A stretch of 64,000 nt of DNA from an uncultured Xanthomonas sp. (GTDB lineage: Bacteria > Pseudomonadota > Gammaproteobacteria > Xanthomonadales > Xanthomonadaceae): the NCBI GenBank assembly GCA_943912265.1, contig CALTTS010000003.1, forward strand, positions 1-64,000. The letters are read 5' to 3'. Shown here in pieces: positions 45,703 to 53,555 of this stretch. The translations under genes were made by a program, and so were the position numbers. The notes under the pieces are model-generated. The model searched no databases. It saw only the letters and a list, made by a program, of their open reading frames with translations, and was not told the DNA's origin. Every line of letters begins with the position of its first letter. Positions within the stretch are counted from its first letter, which is position 1.

Positions 45703-45729
45703 TTGAACGCATCGCCTCGGCCCGGTCAA
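45701..45729 (-). promoter_or_regulatory. his operon promoter
   Basis: On the minus strand: TTGACC, exactly 17 nt, TCAAAT (4/6 to -10), followed at once by the dyad and, 35 nt after the -10, by the ATG of the TrpR-like regulator. Confidence 0.55.
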
Positions 45730-45778
45730 GCCCGCCACCGGTCGCACACCCTGCCGGCGACGGCGCGCGCACAAGCAG

Positions 45779-45808
45779 AAGGCCCGGCGACCTGCATCGC
45801 CGGGCCTT
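45779..45808 (-). terminator. terminator after the M28 peptidase gene
   Basis: Perfect 12-bp stem AAGGCCCGGCGA with a 6-nt loop, 60 nt beyond the peptidase stop. The opposite strand has the longer T-run (CCTTTC), but the his promoter lies beyond on that side. Confidence 0.75.
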
Positions 45809-45868
45809 TCGGGCACATCAAACCGGCCGGCATTCCCCGCCGGCCCGGTCCATCGGATCAACCCGCCG

Positions 45869-47491
45869 TCACTGCGCCTGCACCGGCTTGCGCGGCAGCT
45901 TGTCCTCGCGCATCGCGGCCTGATAGACGAAGGCCGCGACGATGGCCGATGCCTGCTTCAGGTCGTCGGCCGATGCGTGGTCGTAGGTATCCAGGTCGCT
46001 ATGGTGGACGTTGGTCGAGTAATCGAGCCGGTCCTGCACGAACTGGAAACCAGGCAGACCGACGCGATCGAAGGCGATGTGGTCGGTACTGCCGGTGTTG
46101 CGGGCGGTGACCACGGTGGCGCCGAGATCGTGGAACGGCGCCAGCCAGCGCGCGAAGATCGGCATGGCCGCCGCGTTCTCCTGCGCGTAGATGCCGCGGA
46201 TCCTGCCCGAGCCGTTGTCCAGGTTGAAGTACGCCGCCAGCCTTGCGTACTCCGGCGTGGTCTGCAGCGCGCCGGTGGGCTCACGCAGGGAGGCCGGCAC
46301 CGCCTTCAGCGCCGGATCGGCCGGTTCGGGATAGCGCGCGAAATGCCGGGCCACGTAATCCGTGGAGCCGAGCAGTCCCTGCTCTTCGCCGCCCCACAGG
46401 GCGATGCGGATGGTCCGGCGCGGCTTGACGCCGATCGCCTTGAGGATGCGCACCGCTTCCATCATCACCGCCACGCCGGCCGCGTTGTCCGAGGCGCCGG
46501 TGCCGGCATGCCAGGAATCCAGGTGCGCGCCCAGCATCACCACCTCGTCGGCCTTGCCGCTGCCGGGGATCTCGGCCAGGGTGTTGTGGCCGGGCGCATT
46601 GGCGTCGCCGACGAAGTCGGCATCGACGTTGACGCGCAGGCTCACCACCTCACCCTTGGCCAGCGCGCGCATCAGCGGGTTGTAGTGCTCGGCCGCCATG
46701 ACCAGCGACGGCACACCCACCGGCTCGCCGGCCTTGCGCGAACCGCCTGCTCCGACGCGGAGGATGCCGTTGTCCCAGGCACTGATGCCGATCGACGCCA
46801 GCACGCCCTCGTCGGCCAGGAAACGGTTGCTGTCCAGCGTCATCTGCTGGCGCTCCTTGAACTGGGCCACGCGCTTGGCGCGCTCGGCCGCGTCGGCCGG
46901 CTTGGGCAACGGGAACGTCAGCAGTTCGTCGAGCCCAGCCTGATCGAGCCGTCTGGAATCCGGCTCGATGCCCGGCTTGTAGTCGCGCGCCTCGTCGAGC
47001 AGCGCGATCTTGCCGCGCAGCTTGCCGCGGTACTTGTCGAAATCCGCCTTGGTCTTGAGGCTCACCACCGCAGCCTCACCTTCCACCGGGCCTTGCGTGC
47101 CCGTCGTCCACGCCTTGGGCAAGGCGTGCAGCGGCTGCATGCGCGGCGCCAGCAGGTCGACCGAAGCGGAACGGAATTCCCACCCGCGGCCGAAATCGGC
47201 AAACGCTTCGTCGTGGGCATTCACCAGCCCCCAGTCGCTCAATTTGGTCCGCGTCCAAGCATTGGCCTTGGCCATGTTCGGCGAATTGGTCAGGCGCGGG
47301 CCGATGTCCTCGCTCAGATGGCCCAGCGTGTCCATCACCTGCGAGCGGTAGAACGCTTCCTGGCGGATCTTGCCGATCACGTCCAGATTCACCGGTTCGT
47401 CGGCGGGCGCGGCGAAAGCCGCACCCCAGCCGGCCAGCGCCAGCGCGCCGACCGCCATGCATTGCTTCAATGAATGCATCGTCATCCCCAT
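45869..47491 (-). CDS. M28-family zinc aminopeptidase, exported
   Basis: 540-residue periplasmic or secreted metallopeptidase. Signal peptide MGMTMHSLKQCMAVGALALAGWGAAFA; PA-like insert near residues 125-160; metal-binding His323 and Asp335 within GAHLDSWHAGTGASDNAAGVAVMMEA; general-base Glu pair in WGGEEQGLLGS; later GSTDHIAFD with the last His ligand. Of the three clustered ATGs the first (47491) is used, with a GGGGAGG ribosome binding site upstream. Substrate specificity (broad amino- or carboxypeptidase) is not readable. Confidence 0.92.
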   Translation of the reverse strand: MGMTMHSLKQCMAVGALALAGWGAAFAAPADEPVNLDVIGKIRQEAFYRSQVMDTLGHLSEDIGPRLTNSPNMAKANAWTRTKLSDWGLVNAHDEAFADFGRGWEFRSASVDLLAPRMQPLHALPKAWTTGTQGPVEGEAAVVSLKTKADFDKYRGKLRGKIALLDEARDYKPGIEPDSRRLDQAGLDELLTFPLPKPADAAERAKRVAQFKERQQMTLDSNRFLADEGVLASIGISAWDNGILRVGAGGSRKAGEPVGVPSLVMAAEHYNPLMRALAKGEVVSLRVNVDADFVGDANAPGHNTLAEIPGSGKADEVVMLGAHLDSWHAGTGASDNAAGVAVMMEAVRILKAIGVKPRRTIRIALWGGEEQGLLGSTDYVARHFARYPEPADPALKAVPASLREPTGALQTTPEYARLAAYFNLDNGSGRIRGIYAQENAAAMPIFARWLAPFHDLGATVVTARNTGSTDHIAFDRVGLPGFQFVQDRLDYSTNVHHSDLDTYDHASADDLKQASAIVAAFVYQAAMREDKLPRKPVQAQ

Positions 47492-47600
47492 GGCAGTTGT
47501 ACCTCCCCGTCCACAGGATGCACGACGGGAGGCCCCAACGGGAATGTGTCGAACGACACGGGCCATCGCGGCATGCCACCGCGACGGCCCCAAGGCAGCG

Positions 47601-49022
47601 TCAACGGCCGGACAAGGCCCGCGCCTGCTCCAGCTCCACGCGCAGCGTCTCGGCCAGTTCGGTACGGGCGACCTCGAACTGCTGCTCGCGCACCAGGTCC
47701 TTCACCGCCACCACGCCGCGCTGCAGTTCGTCCTCGCCGGCCAGCACCACGAAGCGGATGCCGGCACGCGCCGCGTACTGGAACTGCTTGCCGACCTTCT
47801 TCGGCTCCATCTGCACTTCGGTGTTGATGCCGCCGGCGCGGAGCAGGCGGGCGATGTCCAGCGACTCGGCCAGCTGCGACTCGTCCATCAGCGCCACCAG
47901 CGCCTGCACGCTGCTCTCGGCGATGCCGTCGATCAGCCCCGCCTCGCGCAGCTGCCAGAACAGCCGGGTCAGGCCGATGGAGATGCCCACGCCGGGCAGC
48001 TTCGACTTGGTGTAGTGGCTGGCCAGGTTCTCGTAGCGGCCGCCGGAACAGATCGAACCGATCTGCGGGTGTTCGACCAGCACGGTCTCGTAGACGCTGC
48101 CGGTGTAGTAATCCAGCCCGCGCGCGATGGAGAAGTTCAGGCAGTAGGCGTCTTCGGGCACGCCCAGCGCCCGCACCAGCTCCAGCACCTCGCGCAGCTC
48201 GGCCACGCCTTCGCGCAGCGCCTGGCCGTCAGCGCCGGCCGCCGCCTCGAGGGCGGCGAGGCGGGCCAGCGCGTCGGCATGGCCGCTCGAACGCACCTCG
48301 ACGAAATCGAGGATCGCCTGCACCTTGTCCGGAGCGATGCCGAACTCCGGCCCGGCCAGCGTCTGGCGCACCGGCTCGGCGCCGCGCTTGTCCAGCTTGT
48401 CCACCTCGCGCAGCACCCGCATCTGCGCCTCGCCGTCGGCCACGCCCAGGCTCTCGAAGAAGCCGCGCATCAGCTTGCGGTTGTTGAGCTGGATGCGGAA
48501 CGCGCCGATGCCCAGCTCGGAGAACACCGCGTGGATCACCGCGATCACTTCGGCATCGAAACGGATGCTCAGCGCGTCCTTGCCGATCACGTCGATGTCG
48601 CACTGGTAGAACTCGCGGAAGCGGCCGCGCTGGGCACGCTCGCCGCGGTACACGCGCTGCATCTGGTAACGACGGAACGGGAAGGCCAGCTCGTGCTCGT
48701 GCTCGGCCACGTAACGGGCCAACGGCACGGTCAGGTCAAAACGCAGCGCCAGCTCGGGCAAGCCGCCCTCACCCCCTGCTTCTGTCGAACTGGCGGCCGC
48801 ATTGGCCAGGGCGCCAGTGGACTGGACGAAATAGACCTGTCGTTCGGTCTCGCCTCCGGATTTGGTCAGCAGCACCTCGGACAGCTCGAACACCGGCGTC
48901 TCCACGGGCAGGAAGCCGAATCGCTCGTAGTTGCGCCGGATCACGTCGAGCATGCGCTGGAAGGCGATCTGCTCGCGCGGCAGCAATTCCATGACGCCGG
49001 GCGGGGTGCGTGGCTTGATCAA
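47601..49022 (-). CDS. hisS: histidyl-tRNA synthetase
   Basis: 473-residue class II aminoacyl-tRNA synthetase. Motif 2 (FREFYQCDIDVIG), histidine-binding GLDYYTGSVYE and SICSGGRYENLA, motif 3 GISIGLTRLFW, and an anticodon-binding C-terminal domain (ALVALMDESQLAESLDIARLLRAGG). The start is TTG 49022, supported by an AGGAG 6 nt upstream and by homologues beginning MIKPRTPPG. A Gly/Ser/Glu-rich insertion (ASSTEAGGEGG) sits near residue 75. It follows the his genes region but is transcribed separately, divergent from fnr. Confidence 0.95.
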   Translation of the reverse strand: MIKPRTPPGVMELLPREQIAFQRMLDVIRRNYERFGFLPVETPVFELSEVLLTKSGGETERQVYFVQSTGALANAAASSTEAGGEGGLPELALRFDLTVPLARYVAEHEHELAFPFRRYQMQRVYRGERAQRGRFREFYQCDIDVIGKDALSIRFDAEVIAVIHAVFSELGIGAFRIQLNNRKLMRGFFESLGVADGEAQMRVLREVDKLDKRGAEPVRQTLAGPEFGIAPDKVQAILDFVEVRSSGHADALARLAALEAAAGADGQALREGVAELREVLELVRALGVPEDAYCLNFSIARGLDYYTGSVYETVLVEHPQIGSICSGGRYENLASHYTKSKLPGVGISIGLTRLFWQLREAGLIDGIAESSVQALVALMDESQLAESLDIARLLRAGGINTEVQMEPKKVGKQFQYAARAGIRFVVLAGEDELQRGVVAVKDLVREQQFEVARTELAETLRVELEQARALSGR

Positions 49023-49109
49023 AACGGGCTCCTGCGGGATGACGTGGGCAAACAGGCGTGAGATTCTAGCGTCCCCGGGCCGTGGCGGCCCATGAGGTAT
49101 GATCACCCC

Positions 49110-49883
49110 ATGCGCCAGCGACTCTCCGCCGTACCCGCTGCACTGACAGGCTCGCCCTCGGTTTGTCCCGGCAAGGGATGCGCCACGCAGGGCGGGGCTC
49201 CCAGCTTCTGCGACCAGTGCACGGTCAAGCATCTGGCCGTGTGTTCGGCCCTGGAAGGCAGTGAGATCAACGCGATGGAGGAGGCTGCCGGCCAGCTGGA
49301 ACTGGCTGCCGGCCAGACCCTCGCCCGCGAAGGCGACCGCCGCCAGTACGTGTTCACCGTCACCAAGGGCGCGCTGCGGCTGGTCCGCCTGCTGGCCGAC
49401 GGCCGCCGCCAGGTGGTCGGGTTCGCGATGCCCGGCGACTACGTCGGCTTCAGCGACGCGCCCATCTACCGCAACCAGATCGAAGCGGTGACCCAGACGG
49501 TGGTCTGCCGGTTCGATGTGCAGCGCATGCGTGCGCTGTGCGACCAGTTCCCCGCGCTCGAGCACAAATTGTTCGAACGCGCCTGCGCCGAGCTGGACTC
49601 CGCCCACGAGAGCATGCTGGCCCTGGCCCGGATGAACCCGGTGGAGAAGCTGGCCGATTTCGTCGTCAAGCTGTTCAACCAATCGGTACGACTGGGCAAC
49701 ACCACCACCACGGTGCTGTTGCCGATGAGCCGGGGCGACATCGCCGACTATCTCGGGCTGACCGTCGAGACGGTCAGCCGCAGCTTCACCAAGCTGCGCC
49801 GGCAGAACCTGATCGCCCTGCCCGACGTCAACCGGGTGCAGATCCTCGATCTGCCCGGTCTGGAAGCCTTGGTCGGCGGCTGA
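49110..49883 (+). CDS. fnr: FNR-type oxygen-sensing transcriptional regulator
   Basis: 257-residue CRP/FNR activator. N-terminal cysteines fit a [4Fe-4S] site: Cys34, Cys37 and Cys45 (FCDQCTVKHLAVC, C-x2-C-x7-C versus x5 in E. coli) plus Cys133 as the likely fourth ligand. Two further Cys (19, 24) lie upstream and their role is unclear. cNMP-like beta-roll (residues ~60-150), dimer helix, and HTH with ETVSRSF, the E-xx-SR contact set that reads TTGAT/ATCAA. ATG 49110 chosen over one six codons earlier. It sits directly upstream of cydABX, whose promoter has such a site. Confidence 0.93.
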   Translation: MRQRLSAVPAALTGSPSVCPGKGCATQGGAPSFCDQCTVKHLAVCSALEGSEINAMEEAAGQLELAAGQTLAREGDRRQYVFTVTKGALRLVRLLADGRRQVVGFAMPGDYVGFSDAPIYRNQIEAVTQTVVCRFDVQRMRALCDQFPALEHKLFERACAELDSAHESMLALARMNPVEKLADFVVKLFNQSVRLGNTTTTVLLPMSRGDIADYLGLTVETVSRSFTKLRRQNLIALPDVNRVQILDLPGLEALVGG

Positions 49884-50216
49884 CCCATGCACTCCGCGCT
49901 GCGCCATCGCTCCGATGTGCCGCGGCTCGCACCGAAGTCCACTGCCGTTTTCCCCACCGCCACCCGGCAAAACGTCGGCGCTGGCGGCATCTTGATCAAA
50001 ATCAAGGCCCGCTCCGCCCTGCAGGCCGATGATTTGTGCCAATCATCACAGGGGGCGGGGGCATTTCGAAAGCAACATCCATCCAAGGGGCAACATCGCA
50101 AGACCAGGGCACCGCCAGATCGTCAATGCGGGCGTCACGTACATCCGGACCAGATTTCCCGCTTCCACCATCCAGCCGTCATACCAATGCAATGAAAAAT
50201 CAGAGGGCCCATCACC
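49884..50216 (+). promoter_or_regulatory. cydABX control region
   Basis: 333 bp between fnr and cydA without a gene. It holds the FNR box at 49992-50005. A -10-like GATGAT (4/6) lies at 50028-50033, at the exact distance expected when the box is centred at -41.5 (predicted start near 50040). A leader of about 175 nt follows, and nothing else is recognisable. Confidence 0.65.
49992..50005 (+). promoter_or_regulatory. FNR box
   Basis: TTGATCAAAATCAA, a perfect match to TTGAT-N4-ATCAA. It is centred 218 bp before the cydA ATG. The downstream -10-like box at 50028 gives class II geometry (activator at -41.5), so Fnr would activate cydABX when oxygen is low. Confidence 0.85.
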
Positions 50217-51812
50217 ATGGTTGACTCACTCGTCGTGGACCTGTCGCGGCTTCAGTTCGCGGCAACTGCGCTTTACCACTTCCTGTTCGTGCCGTTGACG
50301 CTCGGCATGACCTTCTTCATCGCCGCCGTCGAAACGGTCTACGTCATCACCCGCAACCCCATCTACAAGCAGATGGCGCAGTTCTGGGGCAAGCTGTTCC
50401 TGATCAACTTCGCCCTCGGCGTGGCCACCGGCCTGACGATGGAATTCCAGTTCGGCACCAACTGGTCGTACTACTCGACCTTCGTCGGCGATGCCTTCGG
50501 CGCACCGCTCGCGGTCGAGGGCCTGATGGCGTTCTTCATGGAGTCCACCTTCATCGGCATCATGGTGTTCGGCTGGGAGCGCCTGCGCCCGGGCACGCAC
50601 CTGGTGGTGACCTACCTGGTGGCGCTGGGCTCGAACCTCTCCGCCCTGTGGATCCTGGTGGCCAACGGCTTCATGCAGGTGCCCGAGGGCATGGCGTTCA
50701 ACTACGAAACGCTGCGCATGGAGATGACGAGCTTCCTGGACCTGTTCTTCAACGCCGACGCGCAGGCCAAGTTCGTCCACACCAGCATCGCCGGCTACGT
50801 CACCGCGGCGATCTTCGTCACCGGCGTCAGCGCCTTCTACATGGCCCGCGGCCGCCACGTCGAACTGGCCCGCCGCTCCTTCCGCATGGCCACCGTGTTC
50901 GGCGTGCTGTCCACGCTGGGCGTGATCACGCTGGGCGATGCGCTGGGTTACGTGGGTGGGCAGTCGCAGCCGGCCAAGCTGGCCGCCATGGAAGGCCTGT
51001 GGGAGCCCGAGCAGGCGCCGATGCCGTTCAACGCCATTGCCTTCCCCTCGCAGAAGGATCGGACCAACCACGGCACCGTGCAGATCCCGGCCGTGCTCTC
51101 GTTGCTGGTCACCCACTCGCTCGACGGCACCGTGCCTTCGGTGAAGGAGATCGAGGCCAGGAACGAGGACCGCATCCGCAGCGGCATCATTTCCGCGCGC
51201 GCGCTGAAGCTGCTGCAGGCCGATCCGGCCGACGCCCAGGCCAAGGCCGACTTCGAGGCGCACAAGGCAGACCTCGGCTTCGGCTTCCTGGTGCAGCGCT
51301 ATTCGCCCGAACTGCAGGACGTGACCGAAGACCAGATCAAGCAGGCAGCCAGGGATTCCATCCCGCCGGTGGCCCCGATCTTCTGGAGCTTCCGCCTGAT
51401 GGTGCTGTGCGGCATGTTGATGCTGGCCTATTTCGTGCTGGCGATGATCTACAGCATCCGCAACAACATCCACGAGAAGACCTGGCTGCTGAAGCTGGCG
51501 CCGTGGATGATCCCGGTGCCGTTCCTGGCCTGCGAGTTCGGCTGGCTGGTCGCCGAGCTGGGCCGCCAGCCGTGGACGCTGTATGAAGTGCTGCCGACCT
51601 GGATGTCCGCCTCCACCCACTCGGTTTCCTACCTGGTGTTCTCGCTGATCGGCTTCGTCGCGATCTACACCATCTTCATCATCATCGAGATGTACCTGAT
51701 GGTCCGTGCCATCAAGGAAGGCCCGGGGCACGACATCCCGTCCGATTCCGTCTTCACCAAGTTCCTGCCCGGCTACGCTGCACTGGCCAAGGCAGGCAAG
51801 CAGGAGGTCTGA
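50217..51812 (+). CDS. cydA: cytochrome bd quinol oxidase subunit I
   Basis: 531-residue integral membrane subunit carrying the haems and quinol-oxidising site of the high-affinity terminal oxidase. Haem-ligand His21 in ALYHFLFVPLTLGMTF; the GRQPWT signature at residues 449-454; periplasmic Q-loop with the conserved KD segment (PFNAIAFPSQKDRTNH) in place. About nine TM helices. ATG 50217; the stop lies 3 nt before cydB. Confidence 0.97.
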   Translation: MVDSLVVDLSRLQFAATALYHFLFVPLTLGMTFFIAAVETVYVITRNPIYKQMAQFWGKLFLINFALGVATGLTMEFQFGTNWSYYSTFVGDAFGAPLAVEGLMAFFMESTFIGIMVFGWERLRPGTHLVVTYLVALGSNLSALWILVANGFMQVPEGMAFNYETLRMEMTSFLDLFFNADAQAKFVHTSIAGYVTAAIFVTGVSAFYMARGRHVELARRSFRMATVFGVLSTLGVITLGDALGYVGGQSQPAKLAAMEGLWEPEQAPMPFNAIAFPSQKDRTNHGTVQIPAVLSLLVTHSLDGTVPSVKEIEARNEDRIRSGIISARALKLLQADPADAQAKADFEAHKADLGFGFLVQRYSPELQDVTEDQIKQAARDSIPPVAPIFWSFRLMVLCGMLMLAYFVLAMIYSIRNNIHEKTWLLKLAPWMIPVPFLACEFGWLVAELGRQPWTLYEVLPTWMSASTHSVSYLVFSLIGFVAIYTIFIIIEMYLMVRAIKEGPGHDIPSDSVFTKFLPGYAALAKAGKQEV

Positions 51813-51815
51813 TCC

Positions 51816-52949
51816 ATGGAAATCTATCTGCTCCTCAAAGTCATCTGGTGGATCCTGCTGGGCGTGCTGCTCATGGGTCTTGGCGTGATGGTCGGCATGG
51901 ACATGGGCGTGGGCACCATCCTGCGCTATGTGGGCCGCAACGACATCGAGCGCCGCGTGGTCATCAACGGCATCGGCCCGCACTGGGACGGCAACCAGGT
52001 GTGGTTCGTCCTCGGCGGCGGCGCGATCTTCGCCGCCTTCCCGCTGATCTACGGCACCGCGTTCTCGGGCTTCTACGTGGTCATGCTGCTGTTGCTGTGG
52101 AGCATGATCGTGCGCCCGCTCGCCTTCGAGTACCGCAGCAAGAAGGAAAGCCTTGCCTGGCGCAGCGGCTGGGACTGGATGCTGTTCGTGTCCGGCTTCC
52201 TGCCGATGCTGGTGTTCGGCGCGGCGATCGGCAACGTGCTGCAGGGCGTGCCGTTCCACTTCAGCTGGAACCTGACCTCGTACTACACCGGCAGCTTCCT
52301 GGCGCTGTTCAACCCGTTCGCGATCCTGTGCGGGCTGATGTCGGTGGCGCTGGCCTGCTTCATGGGCGCGGCCACGGTGGCCAACGGGGCCGACGGCGTG
52401 ATCGCCGAACGGGCCCGCAAGGTCTCCACCGTTTCCGGGCTGGTGTCGATCGTGCTGTTCGTGATCGGCGGCATCTGGATGCGCAGCATCTCCTTCTTCG
52501 TGCTCGATGCCGCGCCTTCGGGCAACCTGCCGCAGATCCCGCTGCAGCAGACGGTCAGCACGCAGGTCGGTGCGCTGTACAACAACTACGCCGCCCATCC
52601 GGTGCTGTGGCTGCTGCCGGTCGTCGCGATCCTTGCGCTGGCCTACGGCATCGTCGCCGCGCGCGGCGGCAAGAGCCACCTGTCGTGGTGGTGCGGTGCG
52701 CTGGCGTGGATCGGCGTGATCGGCTCGGTGGGCGCGGCGATGTTCCCGTTCATGATGCCGTCCAGCAGCGACCCGTCGCACAGCCTGACCCTGTGGAACT
52801 CCAGCTCCAGCCAGCTCACGCTGACCTGGATGACGGGCTTTGCCTTGGTCTTCGTGCCGCTCATCCTGTGGTACACCAGCTGGTGCTACTACGTGATGCG
52901 CGGCAAGGTGAAGGCCGAAGACATCGAACACGACGAACACGCGTACTGA
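51816..52949 (+). CDS. cydB: cytochrome bd quinol oxidase subunit II
   Basis: 377-residue hydrophobic partner of CydA. MGVGTILRYVGRNDIERRVVINGIGPHWDGNQVWFVLGGGAIFAAFP is the family signature; TSWCYYVMRGKV closes the last TM region. Length matches CydB (379). Third-codon spacing from cydA and a 16-nt gap to cydX mark one operon. Confidence 0.97.
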   Translation: MEIYLLLKVIWWILLGVLLMGLGVMVGMDMGVGTILRYVGRNDIERRVVINGIGPHWDGNQVWFVLGGGAIFAAFPLIYGTAFSGFYVVMLLLLWSMIVRPLAFEYRSKKESLAWRSGWDWMLFVSGFLPMLVFGAAIGNVLQGVPFHFSWNLTSYYTGSFLALFNPFAILCGLMSVALACFMGAATVANGADGVIAERARKVSTVSGLVSIVLFVIGGIWMRSISFFVLDAAPSGNLPQIPLQQTVSTQVGALYNNYAAHPVLWLLPVVAILALAYGIVAARGGKSHLSWWCGALAWIGVIGSVGAAMFPFMMPSSSDPSHSLTLWNSSSSQLTLTWMTGFALVFVPLILWYTSWCYYVMRGKVKAEDIEHDEHAY

Positions 52950-52965
52950 TCGAGAGGAAACGGAC

Positions 52966-53172
52966 ATGCGTACTTTCTGGAATTTCGTGATCCTCGTGGT
53001 GCTTGCCGGCCTGGCCATCCTGCTCGGCATCGCCCTCGGCGAGCGGGGCGCCTGGTACTTCGCCTGGCTGCTGGGCACCATCGTGGCGGTGATGGTCGCC
53101 GCCGGTGCCGGTGTCATGCTCGATGCGCAGGACGCCATCGCCGCCGCCGAGAAGTCCCCCGAGCGGAAGTGA
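52966..53172 (+). CDS. cydX: CydX-like small subunit of cytochrome bd with extra N-terminal TM
   Basis: 68 residues. From Trp30 onward (WYFAWLLGTIVAVMVAAGAGVMLDA..) it matches CydX of E. coli, a 37-residue single-TM accessory subunit. Here a second hydrophobic helix (WNFVILVVLAGLAILLGIAL) precedes it in the same frame with no internal start codon, so the protein seems to be a two-TM variant. It has SD GAGAGGA, follows cydB by 16 nt, and is followed by a very strong terminator. Confidence 0.8.
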   Translation: MRTFWNFVILVVLAGLAILLGIALGERGAWYFAWLLGTIVAVMVAAGAGVMLDAQDAIAAAEKSPERK

Positions 53173-53555
53173 GCACCGTCGTCCGGCATCCTTCCCGAGG
53201 GAGATGCCGGCGACGTGGCTGAAACGAAGAAGGCCCCGCGGTGCAATCCGCGGGGCCTTCTTCGTTCGGCGGGAGGCGGCGAAGCGCAACAGGCGGCATG
53301 CCGGGCCGGCGCTCCGTTCAAGCCACGCCGTGCCGCATCATCCGGCTCGATCCGGCTCGGGTTGCCGCCGGAATCCATGCCGGCCGGCCATGCCTGCGGA
53401 GCTCTGCATCCGGCCGCATGGCATCGAACACGCCTGCAGGCTTGCCGCAGGCCGTTCATTCCGCTGGATGCAGCGCCGCTGTCGCAGCCCCGGCGGCAGC
53501 CCGAAGAAACCCGAGCCGCCGCCGGACACGCATGCGGCGCGGGCTGAGCCGGGCC
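53173..53555. other. intergenic region between cydX and convergent cydC
   Basis: 383 bp. It contains the strong hairpin at 53223-53266 and, next to the cydC stop, two tandem CTCAGCCCGGC units forming a small GCCGGGC/GCCCGGC stem. The remaining ~250 bp show no plausible gene. Confidence 0.5.
53223..53266. terminator. strong terminator between cydABX and cydDC
   Basis: Perfect 19-bp stem with a 6-nt loop (TGCAAT); arms start AACGAAGAAGGCCCC and end in TTCTTCGTT, giving T-rich 3' sides on both strands. Suitable for both convergent operons. Confidence 0.9.

Noticed and set aside
49010..49024. TTGATCAAAACGG near the hisS start as a second FNR box
   Set aside because: Only the left half-site matches; the right half (ACGGG) does not, and the sequence is explained by the hisS start codon context.
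50226..53459. 1077-codon antisense frame over cydABX
   Set aside because: His/Gln/Arg-rich composition typical of antisense shadows; cydA, cydB and cydX are certain on the other strand.
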